DNA of 64,000 nt from Kibdelosporangium sp. MJ126-NF4 (lineage in GTDB: Bacteria; Actinomycetota; Actinomycetes; Mycobacteriales; Pseudonocardiaceae), in contig NZ_CDME01000017.1 of the NCBI RefSeq assembly GCF_000826545.1, forward strand, positions 62,001 through 126,000, in the 5' to 3' direction. Positions 23,323-32,691 of the stretch are shown piece after piece. The notes below the pieces were generated by a model. It saw nothing but the letters and a program-made list of their open reading frames with translations. It was not told the origin of the DNA and ran no database searches. Positions within the stretch are counted from its first letter, which is position 1. Each line of letters starts with the position of its first letter. Made by a program: the position numbers and the translations under genes.

Positions 23323-26300
23323 ATGAGCAGATCCCGGCTGTCAGCCTTGGTTCTCACCGCGAGTCTCGGCCTGTTCGGCGTGGTCACGCCCGCCGCCGCA
23401 GGTCCCAGCACCGATATCGGCAGCGTCAGCGACGGCGACCAGGACTCGTACTGGCGCAGCGACGGACCGAACCTGGCGCTCGGCAGGACGATCACCGCGA
23501 GCGGCTCGGCCGGTGGCCACGGCCCGGCCAACAGCAACGACTCGAACCAGAACAGCTACTGGGAAAGCACGAACAACGCGTTCCCGCAGTGGTTGCAGGT
23601 CGACCTCGGCGCGTCGGTCAGCACCACCCAGGTCGTGCTGAAACTGCCCGTGGCGAACTGGGGCGCGCGCACGCAGACGCTGTCCGTGCAGGGCAGCAGC
23701 AACGGCGGCGCGTTCACCGACATCGTCGCCTCGGCCGGGTACCAGTTCAATCCGGCCACCAACAGCACGGTCACGATCAGCTATGGTGCGACGACCCAGC
23801 GGTACCTGCGGTTGAACGTCACCGCGAACACCGGCTGGCCCGCCGCGCAGGTGGCTGAGTTCGAGGTCTACGGCCCGGACACCGGCGACACCCAACCGCC
23901 GACCGCGCCCGGCAACCTCCGGTACACCCAACCGGGTTCCGGTCAGATCAACCTCGCGTGGGACACGTCCACGGACAACGTCGGCGTCACCGGGTACGCC
24001 GTGTACGCCAACAACGTGCTGCGTACGACGGTGACCGGACTGTCCTACACAGACAACCAGCCGGACAGCGCGACGGTCACATACTTCGTGCGTGCCAAGG
24101 ACGCGGCAGGCAACCAGTCGCCCAACAGTAACGGTGTCACACGTGCCGGAACCGGCAACGGCGGCACGAACCTGGCTGTCGGCAAGCCGATCACGGCGTC
24201 GTCGACCGTGCACACGTTTGTCGCGGCGAACGCCAACGACAACGACGTGAACACGTACTGGGAAGGCGCGAGCGGCTCGTACCCGAACACGCTGACGGTC
24301 CAGCTCGGCTCCAATGTGGACACCAGTTCCGTCGTGGTGCGGCTCAACCCGGCGGCGGCCTGGGGCCCGCGCACACAGGCCATCGAGGTGCTCGGCAGGG
24401 AACAGGGCACGTCGGGCCCGACCAGCCTGGTGGCCGCGAAGGCGTACAGCTTCGACCCGGCCACGGGCAACTCGGTGACGATCCCGGTCGCCGCCCGGGT
24501 CGCCGACGTCCAGCTGCGGTTCACCGCGAACTCCGGCGCACCCGCGGGCCAGGCCGCGGAGTTCCAGGTGATCGGTGTCGCCGCCCCCAACCCGGACCTG
24601 ACGATCTCGGCGTCGTCGTGGTCGCCGTCGTCCCCGGTGGAGACGGACTCGATCACGACGAGTGCGACCGTGCGCAACGCGGGTGCGGTCGCGTCCGCAG
24701 CCACGGACCTCACCTTCTACCTGGGCGCCACCAAGGTCGGCGCCGCGCAGGTCGGTGCGCTGTCAGCGGGAGCGCAGAGCACGGTCACCGCGAACGTCGG
24801 CGCCCAGACAGCCGGTTCGTACCAGCTGATCGCCAAGGTCGACGAGAGCAACCGGGTGATCGAGCAGAACGAGGCCAACAACGCGTTCACCAACGCGGGC
24901 TCGCTGACGGTCAACCCGGTCTCCAGTTCCGACCTGGTCGCCTCCCCGGTCGGCTGGACCCCGGACAACCCGGCGGCGGGCAACGCTGTCAGCTTCTCGG
25001 TCGCGATCTCCAACCAAGGCACCATCGCGTCGGCGAGCGGTGCGCACAACGTCACCCTGCAGGTGGCGAACGCGGACACGGGTGCTGTCGTGGCCAACCT
25101 CAGCGGCGCACACAACGGCGTGATCGCCGCCGGGACCACGACAGCGCCTGTGGCCCTCGGGACGTGGACCGCCGCCAACGGGCGGTTCACGGTCAGGACG
25201 GTGATCGCGAACGACGGCAACGAACTGCCGGTCAAGCAGGGCAACAACGCCACCACACAGACCTTGTTCATCGGTCGTGGTGCCACCATGCCCTACGACC
25301 ACTACGAAGCCGAGACCGGTGTGCTCGCCGGTGGCGCTTCCGTCGTGGGTCCGAACAGGACGATCGGTGACCTCGCCGGTGAGGCGTCGGGACGGCGTGC
25401 GGTCACGCTGAACTCGACCGGCGCGTCGGTGGAGTTCACCACCCGCCAGCCGACCAACACGCTGGTCACCCGGTTCTCCATCCCGGACTCGGCCGGTGGC
25501 GGCGGTATCGAGGCGACACTGGACGTCTTCGTCAACGGCACGTTCCACAAGGCGATCACCCTGACCTCGCGCTACTCGTGGGTGTACGGCAACGAGGCGA
25601 GCCCCGGCAACAGCCCGGGTGCGGGGCCGCGGCACATCTACGACGAGGCCAGCGCGCTGCTCAACGGCACGATCCCGGCGAACAGCAAGATCCGGCTGCA
25701 GAAGAGCGCGGCCAACACCAGCACGTACGCGATCGACTTCGTGGACTTCGAACAGGTCGCCGAGGCGCCGAACCCGGACCCGGCCAAGTACACCGTGCCT
25801 GCCGGATTCACCCACCAGGACGTGCAGAACGCGCTCGACAAGGTGCGGATGGACACCACGGGCACGCTCGTCGGCGTCTACCTGCCCAAGGGCGACTACC
25901 AGACCGGCAGCAAGTTCCAGGTGTACGGCAAACCGGTGCAGGTGATCGGCGCGGGGCCGTGGTTCTCGCGGTTCGTCGCGCCGGGCAACCAGGAAAGCAC
26001 CGACATCGGCTTCCGGGTCGAGGCTGCGGCCGGTGCGTCGAAGTTCGCCGGATTCGCCTACTTCGGCAACTACGTCAACCGGATCGACGGGCCGGGCAAG
26101 GTCTTCGACGCCAACGGTGTCACCGGCCTGACCATCGACAACATCTGGACCGAGCACATGGTGTGCCTGTTCTGGGGCGCGAACGTACACAACATCTCGA
26201 TCACCAACTCACGCATCCGGAACATGTGGGCCGACGGCGTCAACATGACCAACGGCAGCAAGAACAACCGGCTCAGCAACATCGACGCCCGCTCCACCGG

Positions 26301-26952
26301 TGACGACAGCTTCGCGCTGTTCGCCGCCACCGACGCGGGCGGCAGCGGGCAGAGCGGCAACGTGTACGAGAACCTGTCGTCCACCACGACATGGCGTGCG
26401 GCCGGTCTCGCGGTGTACGGCGGGCAGAACAACACCTTTCGCAACCTGTACATCGCCGACACGCTGACCTACTCCGGTGTCACCATCAGCTCGCTGGACT
26501 TCGGGTACCCGATGGAGGGCTTCGGGCCGGGCGTGACGACGTTCCAGAACATCTCGCTGGTCAGGGCGGGCGGGCACTTCTGGGGAGCGCAGACCTTCGG
26601 CGCGATCTGGATGTTCTCGGCGAGCAAGGCCTACCGGGGGATCAGGGTGTCCGATGTGGACATCGTGGATCCGACGTACAGCGGGATCATGTTCCAGACC
26701 AAGTACACCGGCGGTCAGCCGGAGAACCCGATCGCCGACACCATGCTGCGCGGCGTCTCGATCAGCGGGGCACGGCTGTCGGGTGACCAGTTCGAGGCCA
26801 AGTCCGGCTTCGGGTTGTGGGCCAACGAGATGCCCGAGCCGGGGCAGGGACCCGCGGTCGGCGCGGTGACGTTCGAGAACCTGCGGTTCGCCAACAACCA
26901 CCAGGACATCAAGAACACCACAACCACCTTCACCATCACTGTCAACAACTGA
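23323..26952 (+). CDS. Secreted multidomain GH87-like alpha-1,3-glucanase (mycodextranase type)
   Basis: A 1209-aa protein with these parts: signal peptide (1-26); discoidin/F5-8-type carbohydrate-binding domain (about 45-185); fibronectin III (about 192-275); second discoidin domain (about 280-420); two CARDB-like domains (about 425-645); a CBM-like sandwich (from about 656); and a right-handed beta-helix catalytic domain (about 810-1209). WADGVNM (D971) and TGDDSF (D994, D995) have the 23-residue and adjacent spacing I recall for the GH87 catalytic aspartates. It would cut alpha-1,3-glucan, as in fungal walls. It has its own promoter region with an AGCCGT inverted repeat at about 23240-23270. 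Confidence 0.8.
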   Translation: MSRSRLSALVLTASLGLFGVVTPAAAGPSTDIGSVSDGDQDSYWRSDGPNLALGRTITASGSAGGHGPANSNDSNQNSYWESTNNAFPQWLQVDLGASVSTTQVVLKLPVANWGARTQTLSVQGSSNGGAFTDIVASAGYQFNPATNSTVTISYGATTQRYLRLNVTANTGWPAAQVAEFEVYGPDTGDTQPPTAPGNLRYTQPGSGQINLAWDTSTDNVGVTGYAVYANNVLRTTVTGLSYTDNQPDSATVTYFVRAKDAAGNQSPNSNGVTRAGTGNGGTNLAVGKPITASSTVHTFVAANANDNDVNTYWEGASGSYPNTLTVQLGSNVDTSSVVVRLNPAAAWGPRTQAIEVLGREQGTSGPTSLVAAKAYSFDPATGNSVTIPVAARVADVQLRFTANSGAPAGQAAEFQVIGVAAPNPDLTISASSWSPSSPVETDSITTSATVRNAGAVASAATDLTFYLGATKVGAAQVGALSAGAQSTVTANVGAQTAGSYQLIAKVDESNRVIEQNEANNAFTNAGSLTVNPVSSSDLVASPVGWTPDNPAAGNAVSFSVAISNQGTIASASGAHNVTLQVANADTGAVVANLSGAHNGVIAAGTTTAPVALGTWTAANGRFTVRTVIANDGNELPVKQGNNATTQTLFIGRGATMPYDHYEAETGVLAGGASVVGPNRTIGDLAGEASGRRAVTLNSTGASVEFTTRQPTNTLVTRFSIPDSAGGGGIEATLDVFVNGTFHKAITLTSRYSWVYGNEASPGNSPGAGPRHIYDEASALLNGTIPANSKIRLQKSAANTSTYAIDFVDFEQVAEAPNPDPAKYTVPAGFTHQDVQNALDKVRMDTTGTLVGVYLPKGDYQTGSKFQVYGKPVQVIGAGPWFSRFVAPGNQESTDIGFRVEAAAGASKFAGFAYFGNYVNRIDGPGKVFDANGVTGLTIDNIWTEHMVCLFWGANVHNISITNSRIRNMWADGVNMTNGSKNNRLSNIDARSTGDDSFALFAATDAGGSGQSGNVYENLSSTTTWRAAGLAVYGGQNNTFRNLYIADTLTYSGVTISSLDFGYPMEGFGPGVTTFQNISLVRAGGHFWGAQTFGAIWMFSASKAYRGIRVSDVDIVDPTYSGIMFQTKYTGGQPENPIADTMLRGVSISGARLSGDQFEAKSGFGLWANEMPEPGQGPAVGAVTFENLRFANNHQDIKNTTTTFTITVNN

Positions 26953-27138
26953 CGATGTCCAGCCTCCGGGACGTACCGTGCGGGTCCAGTACCGCGATCC
27001 GCACACCAACGAACGGGTCGACGCGCGTGGGCGCCTGATGATCCAGTCGTGACGTTGGGTGTGACCAGCACTAATGGGGGCTTGACGGGAGCACTCCTGT
27101 CCGCAGACTGAGGGAGCAGGCGTGGAGGGGGTGCGAGG

Positions 27139-27513
27139 ATGCCGCTGTCCTCGGTGGTGCGGGGCCGGTGCCGGGAGCTGCTGCCGGACGGTGAGGAGAT
27201 CAGGTACCTGTTCCCGGCGAGTTCGGTGGTGGCGATGGCGGACTACTTCGTCGTGGTCACCGACAACACCGTCACTGTGCTGGGCTGCCGGTGGTTCAGC
27301 CGCCACCGGCCGTCGTCCGTGCGGGCGACCTATCCCCGGCGGACCAAGCTCGGTCCGGTCGAGCTGTACGGGTCGTTGTCGCCGACGGTCACCATCGGGC
27401 CGCTGCTGCTGGAGATCGACGAGGAGTACGTGTCGGTGGTGCGGGCGGCGGACGCGGAGATGCTCACCCCGGACTGCCTGCCGCCGGACCCGCTGCCCGA
27501 CCTTGGTTTCTAG
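27139..27513 (+). CDS. Conserved-looking small protein, function unknown
   Basis: A 124-aa protein with a strand-rich sequence (YLFPASSVVAMADYFVVVTDNTVTVLG, shown in part) like the PH-domain-type small proteins found in many actinobacteria. No signal peptide, membrane segment or catalytic motif is visible. Its TAG stop shares the CTAG palindrome with the stop of the convergent serine hydrolase. The name and role are unknown. Confidence 0.6.
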   Translation: MPLSSVVRGRCRELLPDGEEIRYLFPASSVVAMADYFVVVTDNTVTVLGCRWFSRHRPSSVRATYPRRTKLGPVELYGSLSPTVTIGPLLLEIDEEYVSVVRAADAEMLTPDCLPPDPLPDLGF

Positions 27514-28511
27514 GCTCGGGTTTTCCAGGCCACCGCATCCGCCAGCTGCCGGGCGATCGGCCACGCGCCCTCGGCGGTGTTGGCGATGACGGTGCAGGTG
27601 AGGCCGGATTCCGGCGCGTGGGTACTGCGGAACGACACGCCCGCGTCGAAGCCTTCGAGCATCACCGTGTTCGTACCGACCGGCAGCCAGAAGCCGAGTC
27701 CATAGTGGAGTTTCTCGTCGTACTCGCCGCGCGGACGGGTCATCGACGCGACCCATTCGGCCGGGACGATCGCCCCTTCGAGCAGGGCGCGCCAGAACGC
27801 GGTGAAGTCCGAAGTGGTCGAGTAGACGCCGCCGTCGCCGTTGCCGCGCACCGGCAGGTGGAAGATGTTCGTTCGGTCACCGACATAGCCGATCGCGGTG
27901 TGCGGGCCCGGCTCGTCGGTGCGCAGGAAATCGGTCGACGCCATCCCGGCGGGCAGGCACACGCGGTCCCGCACGAGGGCGTGAAATGGTGTACCGGTAA
28001 GGCGTTCGGCGATCAACGCGAGCACAACGTAGCCCGCGTTGCAGTACTCGAACTTGTCGCCCGGCTGGAACTGGTGCGGGTGCCCGTCGAGTATCCCGAG
28101 GTAGTCCTCGGTGTTCACCAGTTCGTGTGGCCCGGCAGGCAGCAGGTAGGGCAGTTCGTCGGTGCCGAAGTCCTCTTCCTCGTAATACTCCCCGATCCCG
28201 GACCGGTGGGAGAGCAGGTGTTCCACCGTCACGGCGTCGTCGACCAGCGGCAGGTCGTCGCCGAGCACCGAACGCGCGGTAGTGGTCAGTTCCATGACAC
28301 CTTCGACGATCAGACTGGCCACGGTCAGCGCGGTCAACCCCTTGGTGCCGCTGGCGATCGCGAACCGCGTGTCGAGCGTGTTGGCGATCTGGTAACCGCG
28401 ATGGGCGTAGCCGTAGGCCTTGGCGAACTCGACCGTGCCGTGCCGGTCGACGGACACCACCCCGGCGAACCCTGTCTCCTCGGCGATCCGGTCCACTTCT
28501 TCGGCAAGCAT
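27510..28511 (-). CDS. Serine hydrolase of the beta-lactamase / class C superfamily
   Basis: A 333-aa cytosolic protein with no signal peptide. The nucleophile motif SGTK gives S54 and K57, FEYCNAGYV provides the YxN motif, and HLLSHRSGIG is the usual conserved loop after the first motif. The family includes esterases, D-aminopeptidases and beta-lactamase-like enzymes. Without a signal peptide, resistance to beta-lactams is unlikely. The start is uncertain: the ATG at 28511 matches the usual N-terminus, while a GTG at 28562 would add 17 residues. Confidence 0.8.
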   Translation of the reverse strand: MLAEEVDRIAEETGFAGVVSVDRHGTVEFAKAYGYAHRGYQIANTLDTRFAIASGTKGLTALTVASLIVEGVMELTTTARSVLGDDLPLVDDAVTVEHLLSHRSGIGEYYEEEDFGTDELPYLLPAGPHELVNTEDYLGILDGHPHQFQPGDKFEYCNAGYVVLALIAERLTGTPFHALVRDRVCLPAGMASTDFLRTDEPGPHTAIGYVGDRTNIFHLPVRGNGDGGVYSTTSDFTAFWRALLEGAIVPAEWVASMTRPRGEYDEKLHYGLGFWLPVGTNTVMLEGFDAGVSFRSTHAPESGLTCTVIANTAEGAWPIARQLADAVAWKTRA

Positions 28512-28637
28512 GTGCGCAGCGTAATCGGCCTGTGAGCGGATAGCGCAGTCATTTCCGTGCACACCCGAGTACCCTGTGAAGTGTTCGGATTGGGGGACAG
28601 GGGGTTGCCCGATCGGGCCCAGACCGCAGGGGGCGGG

Positions 28638-29801
28638 ATGACGGGGGTCAGGGCGTGGGCGGTATGGCGGGAACTACGACCTGCGCTGGTTGGTTACGTA
28701 CTGTTCGTTGAAGCGGCTGCGGTCGCGCTGTCGATCGCCGCGACTGTCCGGCTCACGCCCGACCGGCGTGACTGGCTGGTGTTCGGTGCTCTGGTCGCGT
28801 GTGCGCTGATCTACACGGAGATGTCCCGGCCGATCGAGCGGGAATGGCGCACGCTGACCGAGAACCCACATCTCGACGTGCACGCCATGTGGATCTTCAC
28901 CGGTGTGCTGACGCTGCCGCCGGGGCTGGTCGCGATCGCGATCGTGATCTGTCACGTCTACCCGTGGCTGCGCGTCGACCGGCACGGGCTCTACCGGGAG
29001 GTGTTCGCCACCGCGGCGGTGGTCGTCGCGGCGTTCGCGGCGAAGCTGCTGCTCACCATGAGCGGCTACGAGCAGTTCCCCGCGACCAGGGACATCAGGA
29101 CGTTCGGTGTCGTGATTGCGGCGGCGGTGCTGTTCCTGGCGCTGCGCGTGGCGTTGACGACGATCGCGGTGCCCGGCGGCAGCGGGGATCACGCGCACGA
29201 GGCGGCGAGTGTCGGACTCGGCGTGCTGACGGCGTGGGCGTTGACGGCGTGGCCGCCCGCGGTGCTGTTGATCGTCGGCGTGACACTGGTGCTGCACCGG
29301 AGCGTGCTGATCCGTCAGCTGCGTGAGACGGCCCGATCGGACGGGAAGACCGGTCTGCTCAAGCCGGACGCGTGGCACCTGGCGGCGTCGTCCGTGCTCG
29401 ACCGGGAGGTGCATGCCAGCCTGCTGATGATCGACGTCGACCACTTCAAGCAGATCAACGACAAGCACGGCCACCTGGTCGGCGACACGGTGCTGCGCCG
29501 AGTCGCGGAGACGCTCAAGGCCGAGGTGCGGTCGGGGGACCTGGTCGGCCGGTTCGGCGGTGACGAGTTCGTGGTCTTCCTCGCGGACACCACGGGCGGG
29601 GACGCGATGGTGATGGCGGAGCGGATCCGCCGCAGCATCGTCAGGACCGTGTCGCAGTCCATTGTGGATATCTCGGTGTCGATCGGCGTCGCGGCGTGCG
29701 ACGGTGGCAGGCTGCTCGACGACCTGCTGCACGCGGCGGACGTCGCGCTCTACAAGGCCAAGGGCGGTGGCCGAAACCAGACGGCTATGTCGACAGCGTG
29801 A
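28638..29801 (+). CDS. Membrane diguanylate cyclase (GGDEF), copy 1
   Basis: A 387-aa protein starting at an ATG after a GGGGGCGGG stretch; an earlier frame opening at 28557 lacks a site. The N-terminal 220 residues form about six membrane helices without a named sensor domain. The C-terminal GGDEF domain has DVDHFKQINDKHGH, FGGDEFVVF and IGVAAC, so it should make cyclic di-GMP from GTP. An RSGD motif sits exactly five residues before GGDEF, the inhibitory I-site. Its last 17 bp overlap the paralogous gene on the other strand. Confidence 0.9.
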   Translation: MTGVRAWAVWRELRPALVGYVLFVEAAAVALSIAATVRLTPDRRDWLVFGALVACALIYTEMSRPIEREWRTLTENPHLDVHAMWIFTGVLTLPPGLVAIAIVICHVYPWLRVDRHGLYREVFATAAVVVAAFAAKLLLTMSGYEQFPATRDIRTFGVVIAAAVLFLALRVALTTIAVPGGSGDHAHEAASVGLGVLTAWALTAWPPAVLLIVGVTLVLHRSVLIRQLRETARSDGKTGLLKPDAWHLAASSVLDREVHASLLMIDVDHFKQINDKHGHLVGDTVLRRVAETLKAEVRSGDLVGRFGGDEFVVFLADTTGGDAMVMAERIRRSIVRTVSQSIVDISVSIGVAACDGGRLLDDLLHAADVALYKAKGGGRNQTAMSTA

Positions 29802-31059
29802 CGACCTGGTTGCGGCCGTTCGACTTGGCTGTGTAGACCGCCGAGTCCGCGGTCAGCATCAGCTGTTCGAGCGTGGTGCCGCTGCTCGGGTAGATCGCCA
29901 CGCCTATCGACGCGCTCAGGTTCTTGATCAGCGTCTCGCCGTTCTCGGTGTGCGCGAGCACTTCGAGCTCGGTCACGCGCTTGCGCAGCCGCTCCGCGGT
30001 GGTGACGACATCGGCCGCTTTCGAGTCGGGGATCAGCACCGCGAACTCCTCGCCGCCGAACCGGCCGGGAGCGTCGTAGTCCCGCAGTTCGTCCTTGAGC
30101 ATTCGGGCGATCGCCTTCAGTACTTCGTCGCCTGCCAGATGGCCGTAGGTGTCGTTGACCCGTTTGAAGTAATCCAGATCCACCATGAGAACGCCGAAAC
30201 TGGACTCCTGCCGGGTCGCTCGGGACAGCTCGTTGCGGGCCGCTTCGTGCCACGCCGTCGCGTTGAGCAACCCCGTCTTCTGATCGGTAATGGCCAACTC
30301 TTCCAACTGCTTGACCAGGACCGCTCGGTGCAACACCAGCAGCGGCGGCAGGATCAGCACGATCAGGTACGGCACGCTGTCCAGCGCCAACGCGGCCAGT
30401 GCGCCGAGGCACAGCGTCGCGATCTCCAGCGCGAAGTCCGACCACGACAGCATCACGTGGCTCGGCCTGCCGTGCAGCGAGGCGGCGATGGCCACCAGCA
30501 CGTTGTTGACGATCAGGAAGACCAGCGTCGCCACGGCGATGACGATCGGCGTCGATATGTGGGTCGGCCAGGCGTACGTCTCCTGCAGTGTCCTGCCGAC
30601 GACATACGTCCCCGCCGCCGCGTACGCGCTCAGCATGATCATCGAGGTGGAGAAGACCACGCGGTGCACCGGCCGGGTGCCCATCTTGCGCTGGATCCGC
30701 AGCCACAGGTGGCCGTACACCAGGATCACCAGCAGCCCGGCCAGGCTGTGCGGCAGCACGAGCACACCGCCGAACACCCAGACCGACGTCATGTTCACGT
30801 GCGGCGCGTTCGTGATCAGGCGGCGGACCTTCTCGATCTTGCGGCTGGCCTCCGCCTGGAGCAGGGCGAGCCCGCAGAGCACGCCGAACTGCCACCATTG
30901 TTTTGTAGTCACGTGGTCACGGAAAGCGAAAAACACCGTCAGTGCCGCTACGGCGAGTTCAATGGTGAGGAAAAACCTCACGAGCACACGGGGCTGGCGC
31001 CAGAGTGACCACGCGCGCGGATGGACCCTGCCGATTGTCGCCCTGGTGAGTTCGCTCAA
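29785..31059 (-). CDS. Membrane diguanylate cyclase (GGEEF), copy 2
   Basis: A 424-aa paralogue of the neighbouring cyclase with the same plan: a helical membrane region of about 230 residues, then DLDYFKRVNDTYGH, FGGEEFAVL and IGVAIY. GGEEF is an active variant, and an RDYD I-site lies five residues before it. The start is uncertain: TTG at 31059 follows GGGGAGG, while a GTG at 31080 has no ribosome site. The two cyclases converge with a 17-bp overlap, so transcription of one may interfere with the other. Confidence 0.88.
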   Translation of the reverse strand: MSELTRATIGRVHPRAWSLWRQPRVLVRFFLTIELAVAALTVFFAFRDHVTTKQWWQFGVLCGLALLQAEASRKIEKVRRLITNAPHVNMTSVWVFGGVLVLPHSLAGLLVILVYGHLWLRIQRKMGTRPVHRVVFSTSMIMLSAYAAAGTYVVGRTLQETYAWPTHISTPIVIAVATLVFLIVNNVLVAIAASLHGRPSHVMLSWSDFALEIATLCLGALAALALDSVPYLIVLILPPLLVLHRAVLVKQLEELAITDQKTGLLNATAWHEAARNELSRATRQESSFGVLMVDLDYFKRVNDTYGHLAGDEVLKAIARMLKDELRDYDAPGRFGGEEFAVLIPDSKAADVVTTAERLRKRVTELEVLAHTENGETLIKNLSASIGVAIYPSSGTTLEQLMLTADSAVYTAKSNGRNQVVTLST

Positions 31060-31174
31060 AGTTCCTCCCCGCTCAACCACTGGAACGCGGATGTCTTCAA
31101 GCTACACTCTCACTTGCCGAATCGATGTATGTGAAAGAGGTACCGGCCATGCGCGGTGTCGAGTACTGAATTCC

Positions 31175-32407
31175 TCACCCACCGGGAACGGGTTGTGGAG
31201 CGGCGGTGGCCTTAGACCAGGCCATCGCCGCGGGAATTGCGATGAGCGCGCCGAGCGCGCCCGCGATGGCCACGGTCAGCGAGACGCCGACCAGGTCGGC
31301 CAGTATCCCGGCAAGCAGAACGCCGACGCCCTGTGCCGTCAGCACTCCTGAGTTGAGCAGGCCCATCACCTGTGCCCGGCTGTCCGCGGGCGTCGACATG
31401 CCGAACGAGGCGCCGACGAGCACCTGGTAGCCGGTGAAGATCCCGCTGACGAACAGGATCACCAGCACGGTCCACAGGCCAGGGCTGAACGCGCACAGCA
31501 TCAGCGTGGCGCCGGCCAGTCCGGCCAGCGGGCCGACCAGCCGCATCCGCGTCTCGGCCGGAACGAACTTGGTGATCAGCCACGCGCCGACGACCAGGCC
31601 CGCGGCGGGCGCGCCCATCACCAGGCCGACGGTCTTCGTCGTCTCGCCCATCTCCGCGACCCACGGCGAGGCCAGGCCCTCCGGGCCGATGTAGAGACCG
31701 GCGAGCATGCCGAGCACGTACAGGGCGGGCAGGCCGGGGATGCTCCCGATCACCCGCGCGCCGTGCACCGACGACGACCAGAACGGCCGCCGGGCGTGCG
31801 GGTTCTGCGGCGCGGGCCGGTAGGGCACTCCGAAGCGCACCAGCAGCGCGGACGCGATGAACGTGCACGCGTCGAGCGCCAGTGCGACATACGGGTTGAT
31901 CAGGGCGACCACCACACCACCCGCGGCGAAGCCGAGCAGTTGGGCGGACTGGATCGTGATGCTGCGGACCGCGAGACCGGCGACGTACGACTCGCCTTCG
32001 AGCACTTCGGGCAGCAGCGCGAGGCGTGCCGATCTGAAGGGCCCGCCGACGAGCGCGACACCGGCCATCGCCACGCACACGACACCCAGGTGCATCCCCG
32101 GCAACGCCATCACGACGACGAGCGACGCGGACACCAGGTCGCAGACGATCATGACCTCGCGCCGGGGAAACCGGTCGGCCAGGCTGGACAGCAGCGCCGA
32201 GCCCAGGAAGGACGGCGTGTAGCTCAGTGCGATGGTGAGCGCGGCGAGCGCGGCGGAGTTGGTGCGCGCGTAGACCAGAACGGCGAGAGCGACCCTGGCC
32301 AGCTGGTCACCGATCTGGGAGAGTGCCTCAGCAGCCCACAGCGCGCGGAACTCGGGCACGCCGAAGGCCGACCTGAAGCCAGAACGCTGCTGCGCCAACT
32401 GCCCCAT
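31175..32407 (-). CDS. Major facilitator superfamily transporter
   Basis: A 410-aa protein with 12 predicted membrane helices in the EntS/MFS_3 style (FRALWAAEALSQIGDQLARVALAVLVY at the first helix, shown in part; ALADRFPRRE-like loop 2-3 seen as SLADRFPRREVM). It is probably a drug or siderophore exporter; the substrate cannot be told. It is divergent from the LysR gene at 32692 and is a natural target for it. The ATG at 32407 lies very close to a GGGGGAG site, so the true start may be slightly different. Confidence 0.85.
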   Translation of the reverse strand: MGQLAQQRSGFRSAFGVPEFRALWAAEALSQIGDQLARVALAVLVYARTNSAALAALTIALSYTPSFLGSALLSSLADRFPRREVMIVCDLVSASLVVVMALPGMHLGVVCVAMAGVALVGGPFRSARLALLPEVLEGESYVAGLAVRSITIQSAQLLGFAAGGVVVALINPYVALALDACTFIASALLVRFGVPYRPAPQNPHARRPFWSSSVHGARVIGSIPGLPALYVLGMLAGLYIGPEGLASPWVAEMGETTKTVGLVMGAPAAGLVVGAWLITKFVPAETRMRLVGPLAGLAGATLMLCAFSPGLWTVLVILFVSGIFTGYQVLVGASFGMSTPADSRAQVMGLLNSGVLTAQGVGVLLAGILADLVGVSLTVAIAGALGALIAIPAAMAWSKATAAPQPVPGG

Positions 32408-32491
32408 GCTCCCCCGTCACTGGCTGCTTGTCATGTCGATACCCAATGTAGGTGCCGACGGTCACTAAGCCAATACCGCACGGAACCAGCG

Positions 32492-32516
32492 GTTCACGCG
32501 TCTGGTGTATGTGAAC
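32492..32516. promoter_or_regulatory. Possible LysR-type operator
   Basis: GTTCAC (32492-32497) and GTGAAC (32511-32516) form an inverted repeat with a 13-bp spacer in the 284-bp region between the divergent MFS and LysR genes. The arrangement suits a LysR-type binding site but is short. Confidence 0.4.
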
Positions 32517-32691
32517 ACAGAGGGTGATTGGCGGCGAGGGCCGGGTCGGGGGTCGCCCGCCGACCCGGCACCTACCTCCTGTGGAGTGGCTCGCACGCCC
32601 AGCCGCGATCCGTATCGAATCGGACCGGATACGGAAAATATGACGTCTGGGTCTAGCTCCTGCTCATCCGAAAGGGGTATCAAGAACACTT

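Noticed and set aside
27510..27513. Shared CTAG of two convergent stop codons
   Set aside because: A curiosity of compact packing with no likely function.
28607..28618. GCCCGATCGGGC palindrome before a diguanylate cyclase, resembling the cassette operator
   Set aside because: Only the inner 10 bp agree with the cassette palindrome, the flanking bases differ and there is no conserved downstream block. In GC-rich DNA this can be chance.
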